Part shown: positions 53,108-63,561 of the stretch, piece after piece
How positions within the stretch are numbered: the stretch's first letter is position 1
Layout: the number at the start of each line of letters is the position of its first letter
NCBI RefSeq assembly: GCF_000384655.1
Contig: NZ_ARQI01000125.1
Span: 1-64,000 of the forward strand
Direction: 5' to 3'
DNA from: Brachyspira innocens ATCC 29796
Lineage (GTDB): Bacteria; Spirochaetota; Brachyspiria; Brachyspirales; Brachyspiraceae
Length of the DNA stretch: 64,000 bases
Translations under genes and position numbers: made by a program
The notes under the pieces: generated by a model
Databases searched by the model: none
Told to the model about the DNA's origin: nothing
The model's input: the letters and a program-made list of their open reading frames with translations, nothing else

Positions 53108-54325
53108 TTAATTTCTCTCTTTTCCAAGCCAAAAAATGTCTTTTTTTAAATAGCTTTTATATAGATTCATTATCTGTAAAGTAAGCCCTATTTCTATGCA
53201 TTCTTCATCAGCATCAAAGAGTCCGTTATGAGCTTCATGTATTATTCCTTTTTTTTTGTTTCTTGCACCTATATTAAAAAATGCTCCTGCTTTATTTTGT
53301 ATGAAAAAAGAAAAATCTTCAGCTCCCATAGAAGGCTTTAATTCAAGTACATTTTTCTCTCCAAGCAAATTAATAGCATTTTCTCTTACAATATCAGAAG
53401 CTTCTTTCCAATTAATGAGACTTGCAAAATATACCGTTTCTATAAATTCAGCATCAGCATCAAAAGAGTATGCTATACCTTTTATTATTTTTTTTATTTT
53501 TATTATTATTTTCTCCATAGTGCTTTCTCTTAAGGCTCTTATTGTACCAGTCATCTCAGTATAACCGCATATAATATTTTCAGCACTACCTCCGTTTATT
53601 GTTCCTATTGTTATAACAGCACTATCTTCTGCATGTACATTTCTGCTTATTATTGTCTGAATACTATCTATTATTTTGGCGGCTATTACTATAGTATCAA
53701 TTCCTCCAGAAGGATTAGCAGCATGTGCTGTTTTTCCATAAACTTTTATCTTAAAGTCCAAACATGAAGCATTAACAATATTATCATTTATCTGTACAAA
53801 ACCTATATCACTATGAGTAGAAACATGCAGACCATATATAACATTAACATTTTCCAATGCATTTTCTTTTATCATTCTCAAAGCACCTCCTACAGTTTCT
53901 TCTGCAGGCTGAAATATAAGCCTTATATTGCAAGGAGGTATTATTCCTTTGCTATTATTTTGAAATACTGAAGCTATACCTAAATTGATTGCAGTATGTA
54001 TATCATGTCCGCATGCATGACACACACCTTTATTTTTTGAGCTGTAGCTGCAGTTTTTTAAATCATCTATTGGAAGTGCGTCTATATCTGCTCTGAATGC
54101 TACTGTAAAACTTTTATCCTCTCCTTTTATATCAGCTATAATTCCAGTATCAGCAACTTCTGTTTTATGTTCTATATTGTATTTTTTTAAATGATTAGAG
54201 ATCGTATTCATGGTTTGGAATTCTTTTTCTGAGAGTTCAGGGTTAGAATGCAAATCTCTTCGTATATTTATTAATTCTTCTTTTATTTCTTTTATTTTGC
54301 TTTTTATTAACTCTAATTCTTCCAT
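53108..54325 (-). CDS. M20 family amidohydrolase (IAA-amino acid hydrolase-like)
   Basis: A 405-residue metallo-amidohydrolase of the M20D/hippurate hydrolase type. Zinc-site residues are in CHACGHDIHTAINLG (Cys and His), the Glu pair in FQPAEETVGGALRMI and the His of YGLHVSTHSDIG. The C-terminal metal His is in IIHEAHNGLFDADEECIEIG, and the lid-domain insertion is in the middle (about 185-300). It cleaves N-acyl amino acids or peptides; related enzymes include N-acetyl-diaminopimelate deacetylase. It is convergent with the Pr6Pr gene and divergent from fruR. Confidence 0.9.
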   Translation of the reverse strand: MEELELIKSKIKEIKEELINIRRDLHSNPELSEKEFQTMNTISNHLKKYNIEHKTEVADTGIIADIKGEDKSFTVAFRADIDALPIDDLKNCSYSSKNKGVCHACGHDIHTAINLGIASVFQNNSKGIIPPCNIRLIFQPAEETVGGALRMIKENALENVNVIYGLHVSTHSDIGFVQINDNIVNASCLDFKIKVYGKTAHAANPSGGIDTIVIAAKIIDSIQTIISRNVHAEDSAVITIGTINGGSAENIICGYTEMTGTIRALRESTMEKIIIKIKKIIKGIAYSFDADAEFIETVYFASLINWKEASDIVRENAINLLGEKNVLELKPSMGAEDFSFFIQNKAGAFFNIGARNKKKGIIHEAHNGLFDADEECIEIGLTLQIMNLYKSYLKKDIFWLGKERN

Positions 54326-54490
54326 AAAATAAAACTTTGTTAATGTATTTATTATTATTATATATTTTTGATTATTAACTTCAATACTTATTATTTATGA
54401 TATATATTTAAAGTTATTAAACAGTTTTTTACAGCTATAATTCATATATATTGTAGTACATATTATACAAAATATAGAATTTTTTAATAA

Positions 54491-54540
54491 ATTTTGATTG
54501 ATTTTGATTATTTTTGATTGAAATTGATTGATTTTTTTAG
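54491..54540. promoter_or_regulatory. Phased TTGATTGA operator ladder before fruR
   Basis: Four copies of a 10-base unit (ATTTTGATTG, ATTTTGATTA, TTTTTGATTG, AAATTGATTG) follow one another at 54491, 54501, 54511 and 54521, so TTGATT faces the same side of the helix each time. The array ends about 60 bases before the fruR GTG. DeoR-type regulators bind direct repeats of this kind. Confidence 0.65.
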
Positions 54541-54590
54541 CTTTTTTTATATAATTATTAATATAGATAATAAATAAGGATATTAAAGAA

Positions 54591-55334
54591 GTGCTAAAAG
54601 TAAGCAGATATGAATTGATACTTGAAGTTATAAAAGAAAAAAAGAACTTAAAGATAGAGGAACTAATAGAAAGACTTAATGTATCAGAGGCTACAATCAG
54701 GCGTGATTTAACGTTTCTTGAAGAGGCTGGTAAGATAAAGCGGGTTCATGGTGGGGCAGTATTAACTGACGCTCAGGAAGAGAGTTTATTATATAAAAGA
54801 GAAATATTTTCAAAGGAAAAAGACAATATAGGTAAGTTTGCTGCTTCTTTAGTAGAAGAGGGAAGCACTGTATATCTTGATGCTGGCAGTAGTGTTTTCG
54901 CTATGATTAAATATTTATCTGTCATTGAGAATATAAAGGTTATAACAAACGGTGTAAGCCATATAGATGAACTTAATAATAAAAGAATAGAAACTTATTT
55001 GATAGGCGGAAAGATAAAAACACTTACAGGGGCATTGGTTGGAGGAACTGCTGCAATGTCTGTAAAGAATTTCAATTTTGATTTGGCATTTATGGGAGCT
55101 AATGGTGTTGATATATACGGATATTCTACACCAGATAGTGAGGAGGCATTGATAAAAAGTGAAGCTTCTAAGAGGGCAGATAAAACTTACTTTTTATGCG
55201 ATGAATCCAAATTTAACAAAAGAAGTCTTATAAACTTTTGCAGTTTGGAAGATTCTTATTTAATAACGAATGCTAAAGAAATAGATGATAATATAAAAAA
55301 TAAATTAAAAGGATTATTTATTGTTAATCAATAA
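54591..55334 (+). CDS. fruR: DeoR-family repressor of the fructose operon
   Basis: A 247-residue DeoR regulator. The N-terminal HTH carries ERLNVSEATIRRDLTFLEEA and GKIKRVHGGAVL. The sugar-phosphate-sensing domain carries VYLDAGSSVFAMIKYL, NGVSHIDEL and CDESKFNKRSLINFCSL. It starts with GTG after AAGGATATTAAAGAA. It is the first gene of fruR-fruK-fruA, so it probably represses its own operon and responds to fructose 1-phosphate. The symbol is given by context. Confidence 0.9.
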   Translation: MLKVSRYELILEVIKEKKNLKIEELIERLNVSEATIRRDLTFLEEAGKIKRVHGGAVLTDAQEESLLYKREIFSKEKDNIGKFAASLVEEGSTVYLDAGSSVFAMIKYLSVIENIKVITNGVSHIDELNNKRIETYLIGGKIKTLTGALVGGTAAMSVKNFNFDLAFMGANGVDIYGYSTPDSEEALIKSEASKRADKTYFLCDESKFNKRSLINFCSLEDSYLITNAKEIDDNIKNKLKGLFIVNQ

Positions 55335-55351
55335 AAAGTGGGAGATTATTT

Positions 55352-56269
55352 ATGATATATACTTTAACACTAAATCCTGCTGTTGACTATTATATAGACA
55401 TGAATATCTTTGAAGAGGGAGAATTAAACAAAGTTGATAATGCCTATACATTAGCAGGAGGAAAAGGGATTAATGTTTCTAAGGTATTAAAAAACTTTAA
55501 TATCGATTCTGCGGCTTTAGGTTTTTGCGGCGGATTCACTGGAGATTATATCAAAAAGCATCTTAAAGAATATGGTATTAAAGAGCATTTTATATACTTA
55601 GAAGAAGATACAAGAATAAATATAAAATTAAAAACTTCAAAGACTGAAAGTGAAATAGCAGGCAAATCACCAAATATTTCAAAAGAAAAAGTTAATGAAT
55701 TATTAAACTTCATAAAAACTAATATAAAAGAAAATGATATTTTAGTATTGTCTGGAAGCGTACCTAGTTCTGTAGAAAGCTCTATATATAAAGACATTAT
55801 ATCAATAGCAAATAAAAATATAAAAGTAATACTAGATGCTAGAGATGAGGCATTCAAATTTGGATTAAAAGAAAAAGTATTTCTTACAAAACCAAATAAA
55901 AAAGAATTAAGCGAATATTTTAATAAACAAATAGAAAAAACAGAAGATATAATAAAATATGCTAGAGAGTTAATAAAAGAGGGAAGTGAAAATGTAATAG
56001 TATCTTTAGGAAAAGATGGATCTATTTTAGTAACAAAAGATGAGGCTTATTTAGGAAATGCTCCAGACGGAAAATTGATAAGTTCTGTTGGGGCTGGAGA
56101 TTCTATGGTTGCTGGTATAGTTTATGGATTAAGCAATAATTTAAATATAATTGATTCTTATAAATATGCTATAGCAAGCGGAAGTTCTACTGCTTGTTCT
56201 GAAGGTTTAACTACATTTGATAGTATGAAGAAATTTTTAGAAAATACAGAAATAAAAAAAGTTAATTAA
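55352..56269 (+). CDS. fruK: 1-Phosphofructokinase
   Basis: A 305-residue PfkB-family kinase that phosphorylates fructose 1-phosphate to fructose 1,6-bisphosphate. It has the typical start YTLTLNPAVDYYIDM, motif 1 AGGKGINVSKVLKNF and the anion-hole/catalytic Asp motif SSVGAGDSMVAGIVYG. GGGAG precedes the ATG. It is 17 bases after fruR, and fruA follows after 23 bases. Confidence 0.94.
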   Translation: MIYTLTLNPAVDYYIDMNIFEEGELNKVDNAYTLAGGKGINVSKVLKNFNIDSAALGFCGGFTGDYIKKHLKEYGIKEHFIYLEEDTRINIKLKTSKTESEIAGKSPNISKEKVNELLNFIKTNIKENDILVLSGSVPSSVESSIYKDIISIANKNIKVILDARDEAFKFGLKEKVFLTKPNKKELSEYFNKQIEKTEDIIKYARELIKEGSENVIVSLGKDGSILVTKDEAYLGNAPDGKLISSVGAGDSMVAGIVYGLSNNLNIIDSYKYAIASGSSTACSEGLTTFDSMKKFLENTEIKKVN

Positions 56270-56292
56270 TTTTATAAATACGGAGGCTAACA

Positions 56293-58173
56293 ATGCTAAA
56301 AGATGTCATAACTTTAGATTGTATAGATATTGATTTAAAAGGAAAAACTAAATCAGAAATTATAGATGAAATGGTTGATATTCTCTATAAGAACGGCAAA
56401 TTAAATGATAGGGAAGAGTATAAAAGAGAAATATTAAAAAGAGAAGCTCAAAGTTCTACAGGTATGGAGGAAGGTATAGCAATACCGCATGGTAAAACTA
56501 AAGCCGTAAAAATTCCAACAGTTGCTATAGGTATTTCTAAACAAGGTGTTGATTATGAATCATTAGACGGAAAGCCTTCACATTTATTTTTTATGATAGC
56601 AGCCCCAGAAAACTCTAATGACTCTCATATAGAATTATTATCAAAAATAACTACTCTTCTTCTTGAAGATGATATAAGAGAAGCATTATTAAATGCAAAA
56701 AGCAAAGAAGAAGTACTTGATATATTAATGAAAAATGCTGAAAAAGATAATGAAAACTCATCATTAAATCAGGAAAGCAGTAATAATAATGATTCATATC
56801 AGGTATTAGCAGTAACAGCATGTCCTACTGGAATAGCACATACTTATATGGCTGCTGATGCTTTGCTTAAAAAAGGTAAAGAACTCGGAATTACTATAAA
56901 AGTAGAAACTAACGGTTCAAGCGGAGTAAAAAATGAGCTTACAAAAGATGAAATAAAAAATGCCAAAGGTATAATAGTAGCAGCGGACAAAAATGTTGCT
57001 ATGGATAGATTTGCTGGAAAGAATGTTGATATAGTAGGTGTTAAAGAAGCTATAAAAAATCCAGAGCAGTTAATAAAAAATGCATTAAATCAAACAGCTC
57101 CTATATATCATATTAATTCTGAAGGAGGCTCTTCAGACAGATTTGCTAAAAAGCCTAAAACTGGAGTATACAAGCATTTAATGTCTGGTGTATCAAATAT
57201 GCTTCCTTTTGTTGTAGGCGGAGGTATACTTATAGCATTTTCATTTATGTTTGGTATTAACTCAAGCAATCCTAATGATCCTTCATATAATGCATTTGCT
57301 AAACTTTTAAATGATATAGGAAGTGGTAATGCTTTCTTCTTGATGGTACCAGTAATGGCTGCATTTATAGGTATGAGTATTGCTGACAGACCTGGATTTG
57401 CTCCTGCTATGGTTGGAGGGCTTATATCACTAAATAGCGGCGGAGGATTTTTAGGCGGACTTATAGGCGGTTTTTTGGGCGGATATATTACTCTTTTACT
57501 AAAAAAAGTATTTTCTAAATTGCCTGAAAGTTTGGACGGAATTAAACCTGTTTTACTATATCCTTTATTTGGAATATTCCTTACTGGTGCTGTAATGTAT
57601 TTATTCATAGTTGACCCAATAGCTGCGATAAATACTGGACTTTCTAATTTCTTAAAAAATATGGGTACTGGAAACTTAATATTATTAGGTGCTTTACTCG
57701 GAGCTATGATGTCTACTGATATGGGAGGACCTATAAATAAAGCTGCTTTCACATTTGGTATAGCAATGATAGCTTCAGGTGATTATGCTCCTCATGCTGC
57801 TGTTATGGCTGGGGGTATGGTTCCGCCTTTGGGTATAGCATTAGCTACTACAATATTTAGAAATAAATTCACGTCCGATGAAAAAGATGCTGGTAAAACT
57901 TGTTATGTTATGGGGCTATCTTTTATTACTGAAGGAGCTATACCATTTGCTGCTTCTGACCCTATAAGAGTTATTCCTTCCTGTATGATTGGTGCTGCTA
58001 TTGCTGGTGCTTTAACTATGGCTTTTCGTATACAGTTAAGAGCTCCTCATGGAGGAATATTTGTACTACCTATAGTTAATAATCCTCCTCTATATCTTCT
58101 TGCTATAGTAATAGGCTCTGTTATAACAGCGGTAATACTAGGATTTATTAAAAAGCCTGTCAATAATAATTAA
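56293..58173 (+). CDS. fruA: PTS fructose transporter subunit IIABC
   Basis: A 626-residue fused permease in the order EIIA-EIIB-EIIC. EIIA (1-150) has the phospho-His in GIAIPHGKTKAVKIP. EIIB (about 172-270) has the phospho-Cys in AVTACPTGIAHTYMAADAL. EIIC (from about 295) has about nine membrane helices with GVSNMLPFVVGGGILIAFS, PGFAPAMVGG, DMGGPINKAAFTFG and TEGAIPFAASDP. It imports fructose as fructose 1-phosphate using phosphate from EI and HPr, whose genes are elsewhere. A ribosome site GGAGG precedes the ATG. Confidence 0.96.
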   Translation: MLKDVITLDCIDIDLKGKTKSEIIDEMVDILYKNGKLNDREEYKREILKREAQSSTGMEEGIAIPHGKTKAVKIPTVAIGISKQGVDYESLDGKPSHLFFMIAAPENSNDSHIELLSKITTLLLEDDIREALLNAKSKEEVLDILMKNAEKDNENSSLNQESSNNNDSYQVLAVTACPTGIAHTYMAADALLKKGKELGITIKVETNGSSGVKNELTKDEIKNAKGIIVAADKNVAMDRFAGKNVDIVGVKEAIKNPEQLIKNALNQTAPIYHINSEGGSSDRFAKKPKTGVYKHLMSGVSNMLPFVVGGGILIAFSFMFGINSSNPNDPSYNAFAKLLNDIGSGNAFFLMVPVMAAFIGMSIADRPGFAPAMVGGLISLNSGGGFLGGLIGGFLGGYITLLLKKVFSKLPESLDGIKPVLLYPLFGIFLTGAVMYLFIVDPIAAINTGLSNFLKNMGTGNLILLGALLGAMMSTDMGGPINKAAFTFGIAMIASGDYAPHAAVMAGGMVPPLGIALATTIFRNKFTSDEKDAGKTCYVMGLSFITEGAIPFAASDPIRVIPSCMIGAAIAGALTMAFRIQLRAPHGGIFVLPIVNNPPLYLLAIVIGSVITAVILGFIKKPVNNN

Positions 58174-58190
58174 TACATATATCTTATAAA

Positions 58191-58233
58191 AAGGCTTGAA
58201 CTCTTTATTAATTTTAGTTCAAGCCTTTATTTT
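58191..58233 (+). terminator. fru operon terminator
   Basis: A perfect 12-bp stem (AAGGCTTGAACT at 58191-58202, AGTTCAAGCCTT at 58216-58227) is followed by TATTTTTT. Confidence 0.92.
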
Positions 58234-58271
58234 TTATAATGCTTAAATTTTGGTATTTTTATAAAGTTAAT

Positions 58272-58285
58272 ATACTTGTTTCAAA
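58272..58285. repeat. Solo family B repeat end
   Basis: TACTTGTTTCAAAA matches the family B terminal repeat. No partner is seen within 130 bases before the next gene. Confidence 0.45.
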
Positions 58286-58400
58286 ATAAAATATTTATAA
58301 TTGCAAAACTAATATCTGCCGCTATGTGAACTGAGTAAAGTCAAATCTAATATATCAAGAATAAAATATAATCTTTTAGCGTACATTAAAGCCAATTTTA

Positions 58401-60035
58401 TTATTCTAATAGATATGCTTTTGAGAAATTGTGTTGTCCCATAGGATCATATTCTACACCCTTTAATTTTGGAGAAACTAAAAGAGGTTCATTATAAAAA
58501 TAAATAGGTATTATTGCCATATCTGATATTAACATCTCTTCAGCTTTATGCATAGTCATCATTCTATGAGAGGTATCTCCTATTAAACTTGCAGTTTTTA
58601 TGAGATCATCATATCTTGTATTGCTGTAAACGCTGTTATTATTAGGGGATGTGCTTAAAAATATTGATAAAAAGTTAATAGGATCATTAAAATCCCCGTT
58701 CCAGCCTCCGCTAGCAATCTCAATGTTTTTATCAAATCTTTGTTTTAGCAAATCAGACCATTCAAGCTCTTCCATAACTACATCAATACCAAGATTTTCT
58801 TTCCACATTTTTTGAACAGCCTCAAATATATAGGTATGTACACCATGAGTTGTTTTAAATGTTATGGTTGGAAAGTTATTACCATTAGGATATCCAGCAA
58901 GCATCATAAGTTTTTTTGCTTCTTTAATATTATTTTCATAGTTGTTTTTTGTAATATTAATATAATCTCCTCCGTTTTCCCTAAAATCTCCAAAAAATCC
59001 GGGTACTCCATAAGGCACTAAAGCAGCAGCTGGTCTCTCTCCGCCTTTTGTAATATTTTCAACTATATAATTTCTATCTATAGCAAGAGATAATGCTTTT
59101 CTTACATTTGAGTCTGATAATGTTTTGTTTGTTGTATTAATAAAATAGAAATATGAAGATATTCTAGGTACATTGTGTATATATCCAGCTTTTTCTAGTG
59201 AAGAAATATATTCTCTTGGGAAGTTTCTGGAAAAATGAAGAAGACCATTTTCTACAGAATTGAGAGAATATTCATTATCATTTCTAAGTATGAACTCCAA
59301 TCTGCTTGGTATAACTTCTTTCGTATTCCAATATAATTCATTTTTTTCCATAATGATATATTCATCAAATTTTCTTTCAACAACTTTAAAAGGTCCGTTT
59401 CCTATAAATGTTTGAGGGCTGTCAGTCCATTTTTCTCCATATGTTCTAATTATATCTTCTCTTAATGGGTAAAAAGTAGGGTATGCTAAAATTTCTAAAA
59501 AATATGTTAATGGCATTTCTAACATAATTTCTAAAGTATAATCATCAATAGCTTCTATACCAAGATATTTAGGCTCTATTTTTCCCATGTTAATATCTTT
59601 TGCATTTTTTATCATATTATATTGATAAGCATATTTACTTTTAGTATTTGGGTCAAATAATCTTCTAAATGAATATACAAAATCCTGAGCTACTACTCCT
59701 CTTCCATCACTCCAATATGCATTATCTCTAAGATTAAATGTGTATACTAATCCATCGCTGCTTACAGTCCAACTTTTAGCTACGGCAGGTATTATTTTTC
59801 CATCTTTATCTTTTGCAACTAATCCTTCAAATATATGTCTTAAATATATTAAAGTATCTGATGTTACATTAAAACTTGGGTCCATAGTATATGGTTCTGA
59901 ACCTATATTTATCTGTAAAGCAAAATATTTTGAAGCTTGATTTTGAGATACACTTTCTTCTATTTTTGAACAAGATATATTAACGATTAAAGATATGAAA
60001 ATCATTAATAAAATGCGATAATGACTACTAAACAT
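58401..60035 (-). CDS. Oligopeptide ABC transporter substrate-binding lipoprotein, second copy
   Basis: An SBP_bac_5 lipoprotein of about 544 residues. I use the ATG at 60035, 21 codons inside the open frame, because a normal lipoprotein signal (MIFISLIVNISC) follows it. Family features are INIGSEPYTMDPSFNVTSD, WSDGRGVVAQDFVYSFRRL, ALSLAIDRNYIVENITKGG and AGYPNGNNFPTITFKT. It is a paralogue of the 11829 gene, diverged but with the same layout, so peptide specificity may differ. No permease gene is adjacent. It stands alone between fruA and the chemoreceptor cluster. Confidence 0.9.
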   Translation of the reverse strand: MFSSHYRILLMIFISLIVNISCSKIEESVSQNQASKYFALQINIGSEPYTMDPSFNVTSDTLIYLRHIFEGLVAKDKDGKIIPAVAKSWTVSSDGLVYTFNLRDNAYWSDGRGVVAQDFVYSFRRLFDPNTKSKYAYQYNMIKNAKDINMGKIEPKYLGIEAIDDYTLEIMLEMPLTYFLEILAYPTFYPLREDIIRTYGEKWTDSPQTFIGNGPFKVVERKFDEYIIMEKNELYWNTKEVIPSRLEFILRNDNEYSLNSVENGLLHFSRNFPREYISSLEKAGYIHNVPRISSYFYFINTTNKTLSDSNVRKALSLAIDRNYIVENITKGGERPAAALVPYGVPGFFGDFRENGGDYINITKNNYENNIKEAKKLMMLAGYPNGNNFPTITFKTTHGVHTYIFEAVQKMWKENLGIDVVMEELEWSDLLKQRFDKNIEIASGGWNGDFNDPINFLSIFLSTSPNNNSVYSNTRYDDLIKTASLIGDTSHRMMTMHKAEEMLISDMAIIPIYFYNEPLLVSPKLKGVEYDPMGQHNFSKAYLLE

Positions 60036-60118
60036 TTTACTACCCAAATTATATTTTAATATTGTTTTCAGTATATATTCTATATAGTATAATGTCAAAC
60101 AATATTTTTCTATATTTC

Positions 60119-61507
60119 TTATTCTCTAAGTTTGAAATATTCTATAATTTTCTGTAATTCTTTTGATTCTTCTAAAAGAGATTTTGAAGTTTCAGTAACT
60201 TGATTTACAAATTGATAATTTTGATTTTTTATCGTTTTGCTTTCTTTATCATTAATTTTGTCTACAAATTCAGATATATCATTTGAGTTTTCAGAAATTT
60301 TATCAACTTTTCCTTTTACAGCAGTAACCAAATCATTTAAGTATTCTACTGTATTATTAATTCCTCTGCTCATATCGCCTATCTCATCATTTAATTTCAA
60401 ATAATCTTCAGAAACATTCCAAGATATATCCCCTTCTTTTATTTTAGTAATATTATCATTTAAATCATTCATTACAGATAATACTCTTTTATTTATAATT
60501 GATGGTACTATAATGACTATTAATATAATTATTGTTGCTATTATAGTCCACATCATTATTATAATTTTATTATTACCGAAAAATTCAGCTTTGGAAGATA
60601 CAGCCAATTCTATTGCCCAATACACATCATCAAACATATGTATAGGTTTGAATATATGAAAATATTTACTCGAAGTTTGTTTATTATATGATTCTTTAAA
60701 TATAGTATTATTTGAACATACAGTTTCTAATAGATCATTGTATCCGTATATATCAGATGAATTAGTTATATTTTCTCCTATACGGTATTTATCGGTAGTG
60801 CAGTAAATAATATTTCCTTTTTCATTAAATAATGAAATTGTAAATCCGTTTGTATCATCATAAAACATTATATTGTCCAAAGATAAATTCAGTGAAGATA
60901 CGGCAATTATTTCATTGTCTTTAGAAAATATTGGTATTGAGTAGGTATACATAGGTCTGTATTTACCCTGTACTGGATAATAGTTTAATGATGTAATATG
61001 CGGTTCTTTGCTTTTTATAGTAGTATCTAAATAGCTGTATTGCAAATCTGATTCTTCCATATTAATTCTATGTACATTATTATTTGTATCTTTGAGCAAA
61101 TATATTCCAAATCTTCCGTCAATGTTTTTATAAAGAGGATTATTAATATACATACTGTCAATAGCATTAGAAGAAAATATTAAAGACACAGACACCGCAT
61201 TTGTACTCATTTCATCTGCAAATCTTTTCATTAAATCTTCATATACTTCTCTTTCTCTAATATTGTAATTATACATATTTTCTACTGTATATTTTATATT
61301 ACTTAGATAGTTTAACTCTACATCAATTATAGATTCTATTTCAAATACTTCTTTTTGAGCCATTTGAGATATTGTAAATAATGACATTTGTTTTGTAATA
61401 TTGTATGTATGGATAGTGTTTATAATACCGAATATCAGTATTATTGTTATAATAGGTATTATAATAAATAAACTTATTTTTATATTTAAGCTTACCTTAT
61501 CATTCAT
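60119..61507 (-). CDS. Chemoreceptor-like protein lacking the signalling domain
   Basis: A 462-residue protein with TM1 (about 9-31), a dCache-type periplasmic sensor (about 32-300), TM2 (about 312-340) and a HAMP domain (KEGDISWNVSEDYLKLNDEIG). A short helical tail of about 80 residues ends in ELQKIIEYFKLRE. The tail's end matches the C terminus of the full receptors (IEYFKLRN), but the cytoplasmic hairpin with the CheA/CheW contact ([15 protein letters not shown]-type) is absent. It looks like an internal deletion of an MCP. It could be a ligand sink, a dimerisation partner of the neighbouring receptors, or a decaying gene. Confidence 0.8.
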   Translation of the reverse strand: MNDKVSLNIKISLFIIIPIITIILIFGIINTIHTYNITKQMSLFTISQMAQKEVFEIESIIDVELNYLSNIKYTVENMYNYNIREREVYEDLMKRFADEMSTNAVSVSLIFSSNAIDSMYINNPLYKNIDGRFGIYLLKDTNNNVHRINMEESDLQYSYLDTTIKSKEPHITSLNYYPVQGKYRPMYTYSIPIFSKDNEIIAVSSLNLSLDNIMFYDDTNGFTISLFNEKGNIIYCTTDKYRIGENITNSSDIYGYNDLLETVCSNNTIFKESYNKQTSSKYFHIFKPIHMFDDVYWAIELAVSSKAEFFGNNKIIIMMWTIIATIIILIVIIVPSIINKRVLSVMNDLNDNITKIKEGDISWNVSEDYLKLNDEIGDMSRGINNTVEYLNDLVTAVKGKVDKISENSNDISEFVDKINDKESKTIKNQNYQFVNQVTETSKSLLEESKELQKIIEYFKLRE

Positions 61508-61587
61508 AAAAAACGCCTCTTAATTTATAATTTTTATTATAGAATAAACCATTATATCTTTTATAAGAAAAAATTTGAATATAAAAT

Positions 61588-63540
61588 TTAGTTTCTTAAT
61601 TTAAAATATTCTATAACTTTAATAAGTTCATTAGCTTCACTTAGCAGTGATTGTGAAGCTGCAGTTGCTTCTTCCACTAAAGCAGCATTTTTTTGAACAG
61701 CACTGTCCATATTGCTGATTGCAATATTAACCTGATCTATCCCTCTTTCCTGTTCCTGTGCTGCCGTATTTATTTTATCCATTACCATAGAAGCATTATC
61801 CATCTTCTGCAAAATATCATTAAACATTTCTTTTGATTCTTGTACGCTTTTAGCAGCCAGATTAGCTTTATCATTACTGTCTGTTATCAAAGCTGTAATA
61901 TTTTTTACAGATTCCTGAGTATTTTGTGCTAAGTTTCTTACCTCGCTTGCCACAACTGCAAATCCTTTACCTTGATCTCCAGCTCTTGCTGCCTCCACTG
62001 AAGCATTAAGGGCAAGTATGTTTGTTTGAAAAGCTATATTTTCTATAAGTTTTGTAATGTCCATTATTTTAGTACTTGCTTCATGTACATCATTCATTTT
62101 ATTAACGCTTTCTTCTATTATAAGCCCCGTATTATTCAAAGCATCTTTAGCATCAGTTACCATGTTTGTACTTTCTGCTACACTCTCTGCAGATTCTTTT
62201 ATTGCACTAGCCATTTCATTCATAGAGGCAGCAGTTTCTTCCAAACTTGAGGCTTGTGATTCGGTTCTTTGGGATAAATCATTGTTACCCGCCAAAACCT
62301 GATTTGCAGCAGTGGAAACTTGCTCTGCAGAGCGTTTTACAGTTGTAACCACCTTATTTAAATTATTTAAAATATTTTCACAGCTTTTAGCTATATCTCC
62401 CCATTCATCATTCATATTTAAAAAATCATTATTTATATGGAAAGATATATCACCGTTTGAAATTTTTAGCAGAGATTTAGATAATCTCACTATTATACTT
62501 GTAACTTTATGTTTTAGAATAATAGGTACTATAATAGATGCTATTACTATAATTATTAACGATATAATTATCATAACATTTCTCATCATATCACTGTCTT
62601 TAAATATATCGCTGTTAGCAGCCATTATTTCAAGTATCCAATACTGACCTTCTGCAATTTCTAAAGGAATAAAGTAGTATGTAGCATAGCCTTTATAATA
62701 TGTTGTATAATCCTCAAATGATATAGTTTGTCCTTTTGATAAGGTTTCAAATACATTATGATCTTTATATTTGGGGTATATATCGTACATATTTTTTCCT
62801 AAATTTTCTGTACTTCCCATATCATACATTAAATTTCCGTAGTGATCAAACAGTAAGCCTTCAGAGTGTTCAAAAGGCTGTATATTCTTCATAGTTTCAT
62901 TTAATGTCTCTATTTTTATATCAGCAGTTATAACACCTATAGGCTTATTTTGGTACATTATTGGTATAGCCCAAGTATACATTGATACTATATCATTATT
63001 ACCAAGATTAAATTCATATATGCCAGATAAATATTCTTTTCTTTTTGCTATAGGTTCATTATAGTAGTCGGCATCTATTTCATCTCTGCTCATAGATCTT
63101 TCTGTTACAGCATTAGCTGATGACCTTGATATATAGTATGTCTGCTGTCCTTTAGTTAGAGGATAATCATTAGTATAATTAGCATCATTTCCTATAGCAT
63201 TAGGTTCTAGAGCTATCATAACTCCTATTACAGTATTTGGAAGTATATTAAAGAAATTTTTTGTTACACTTTCATATGTTTTTCTGTCTGTAACACCTGA
63301 ATTGTACATATTTTCTAATGTATATTTAAGTCCAGTTATTTGATATAAGTCTTCTTTTACAACAGCACTTAATTGATTTCCTTCTCCTTTAGCAACCTCT
63401 TCTAAAATTTTGTAAGATAATTTTTCGCTGATATTCTGTACATAAATAATATTGATTATATTTGATATAGCTATCATTATTAATAGCGGTATCAATATAA
63501 CCAAACTAATCTTGACTTGTAAACTCACTTTCTTAAACAT
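61588..63540 (-). CDS. Methyl-accepting chemotaxis protein
   Basis: A 650-residue receptor. TM1 (about 9-31) and a dCache sensor (about 35-305, with [20 protein letters not shown]) precede TM2 (about 322-345), HAMP ([20 protein letters not shown]) and the MA signalling domain. The tip is [20 protein letters not shown], and methylation helices include [20 protein letters not shown]. The tail ends VIEYFKLRN. It signals ligand binding to CheA/CheW and so to the periplasmic flagella. The ligand is unknown. It is the middle gene of three related genes on this strand. Confidence 0.95.
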   Translation of the reverse strand: MFKKVSLQVKISLVILIPLLIMIAISNIINIIYVQNISEKLSYKILEEVAKGEGNQLSAVVKEDLYQITGLKYTLENMYNSGVTDRKTYESVTKNFFNILPNTVIGVMIALEPNAIGNDANYTNDYPLTKGQQTYYISRSSANAVTERSMSRDEIDADYYNEPIAKRKEYLSGIYEFNLGNNDIVSMYTWAIPIMYQNKPIGVITADIKIETLNETMKNIQPFEHSEGLLFDHYGNLMYDMGSTENLGKNMYDIYPKYKDHNVFETLSKGQTISFEDYTTYYKGYATYYFIPLEIAEGQYWILEIMAANSDIFKDSDMMRNVMIIISLIIIVIASIIVPIILKHKVTSIIVRLSKSLLKISNGDISFHINNDFLNMNDEWGDIAKSCENILNNLNKVVTTVKRSAEQVSTAANQVLAGNNDLSQRTESQASSLEETAASMNEMASAIKESAESVAESTNMVTDAKDALNNTGLIIEESVNKMNDVHEASTKIMDITKLIENIAFQTNILALNASVEAARAGDQGKGFAVVASEVRNLAQNTQESVKNITALITDSNDKANLAAKSVQESKEMFNDILQKMDNASMVMDKINTAAQEQERGIDQVNIAISNMDSAVQKNAALVEEATAASQSLLSEANELIKVIEYFKLRN

Positions 63541-63561
63541 AATATAAACCTTTTATCCTTA

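Noticed and set aside
54491-54540. Possible short CRISPR-like tandem repeat
   Set aside because: Units are 10 bases with no spacers between them; position and phasing fit an operator.
57108-57752. 214-residue minus-strand ORF opposite fruA
   Set aside because: It lies wholly within the EIIC coding region in antisense, is rich in Pro and Ile from complementing Gly-rich codons, and has no ribosome site.
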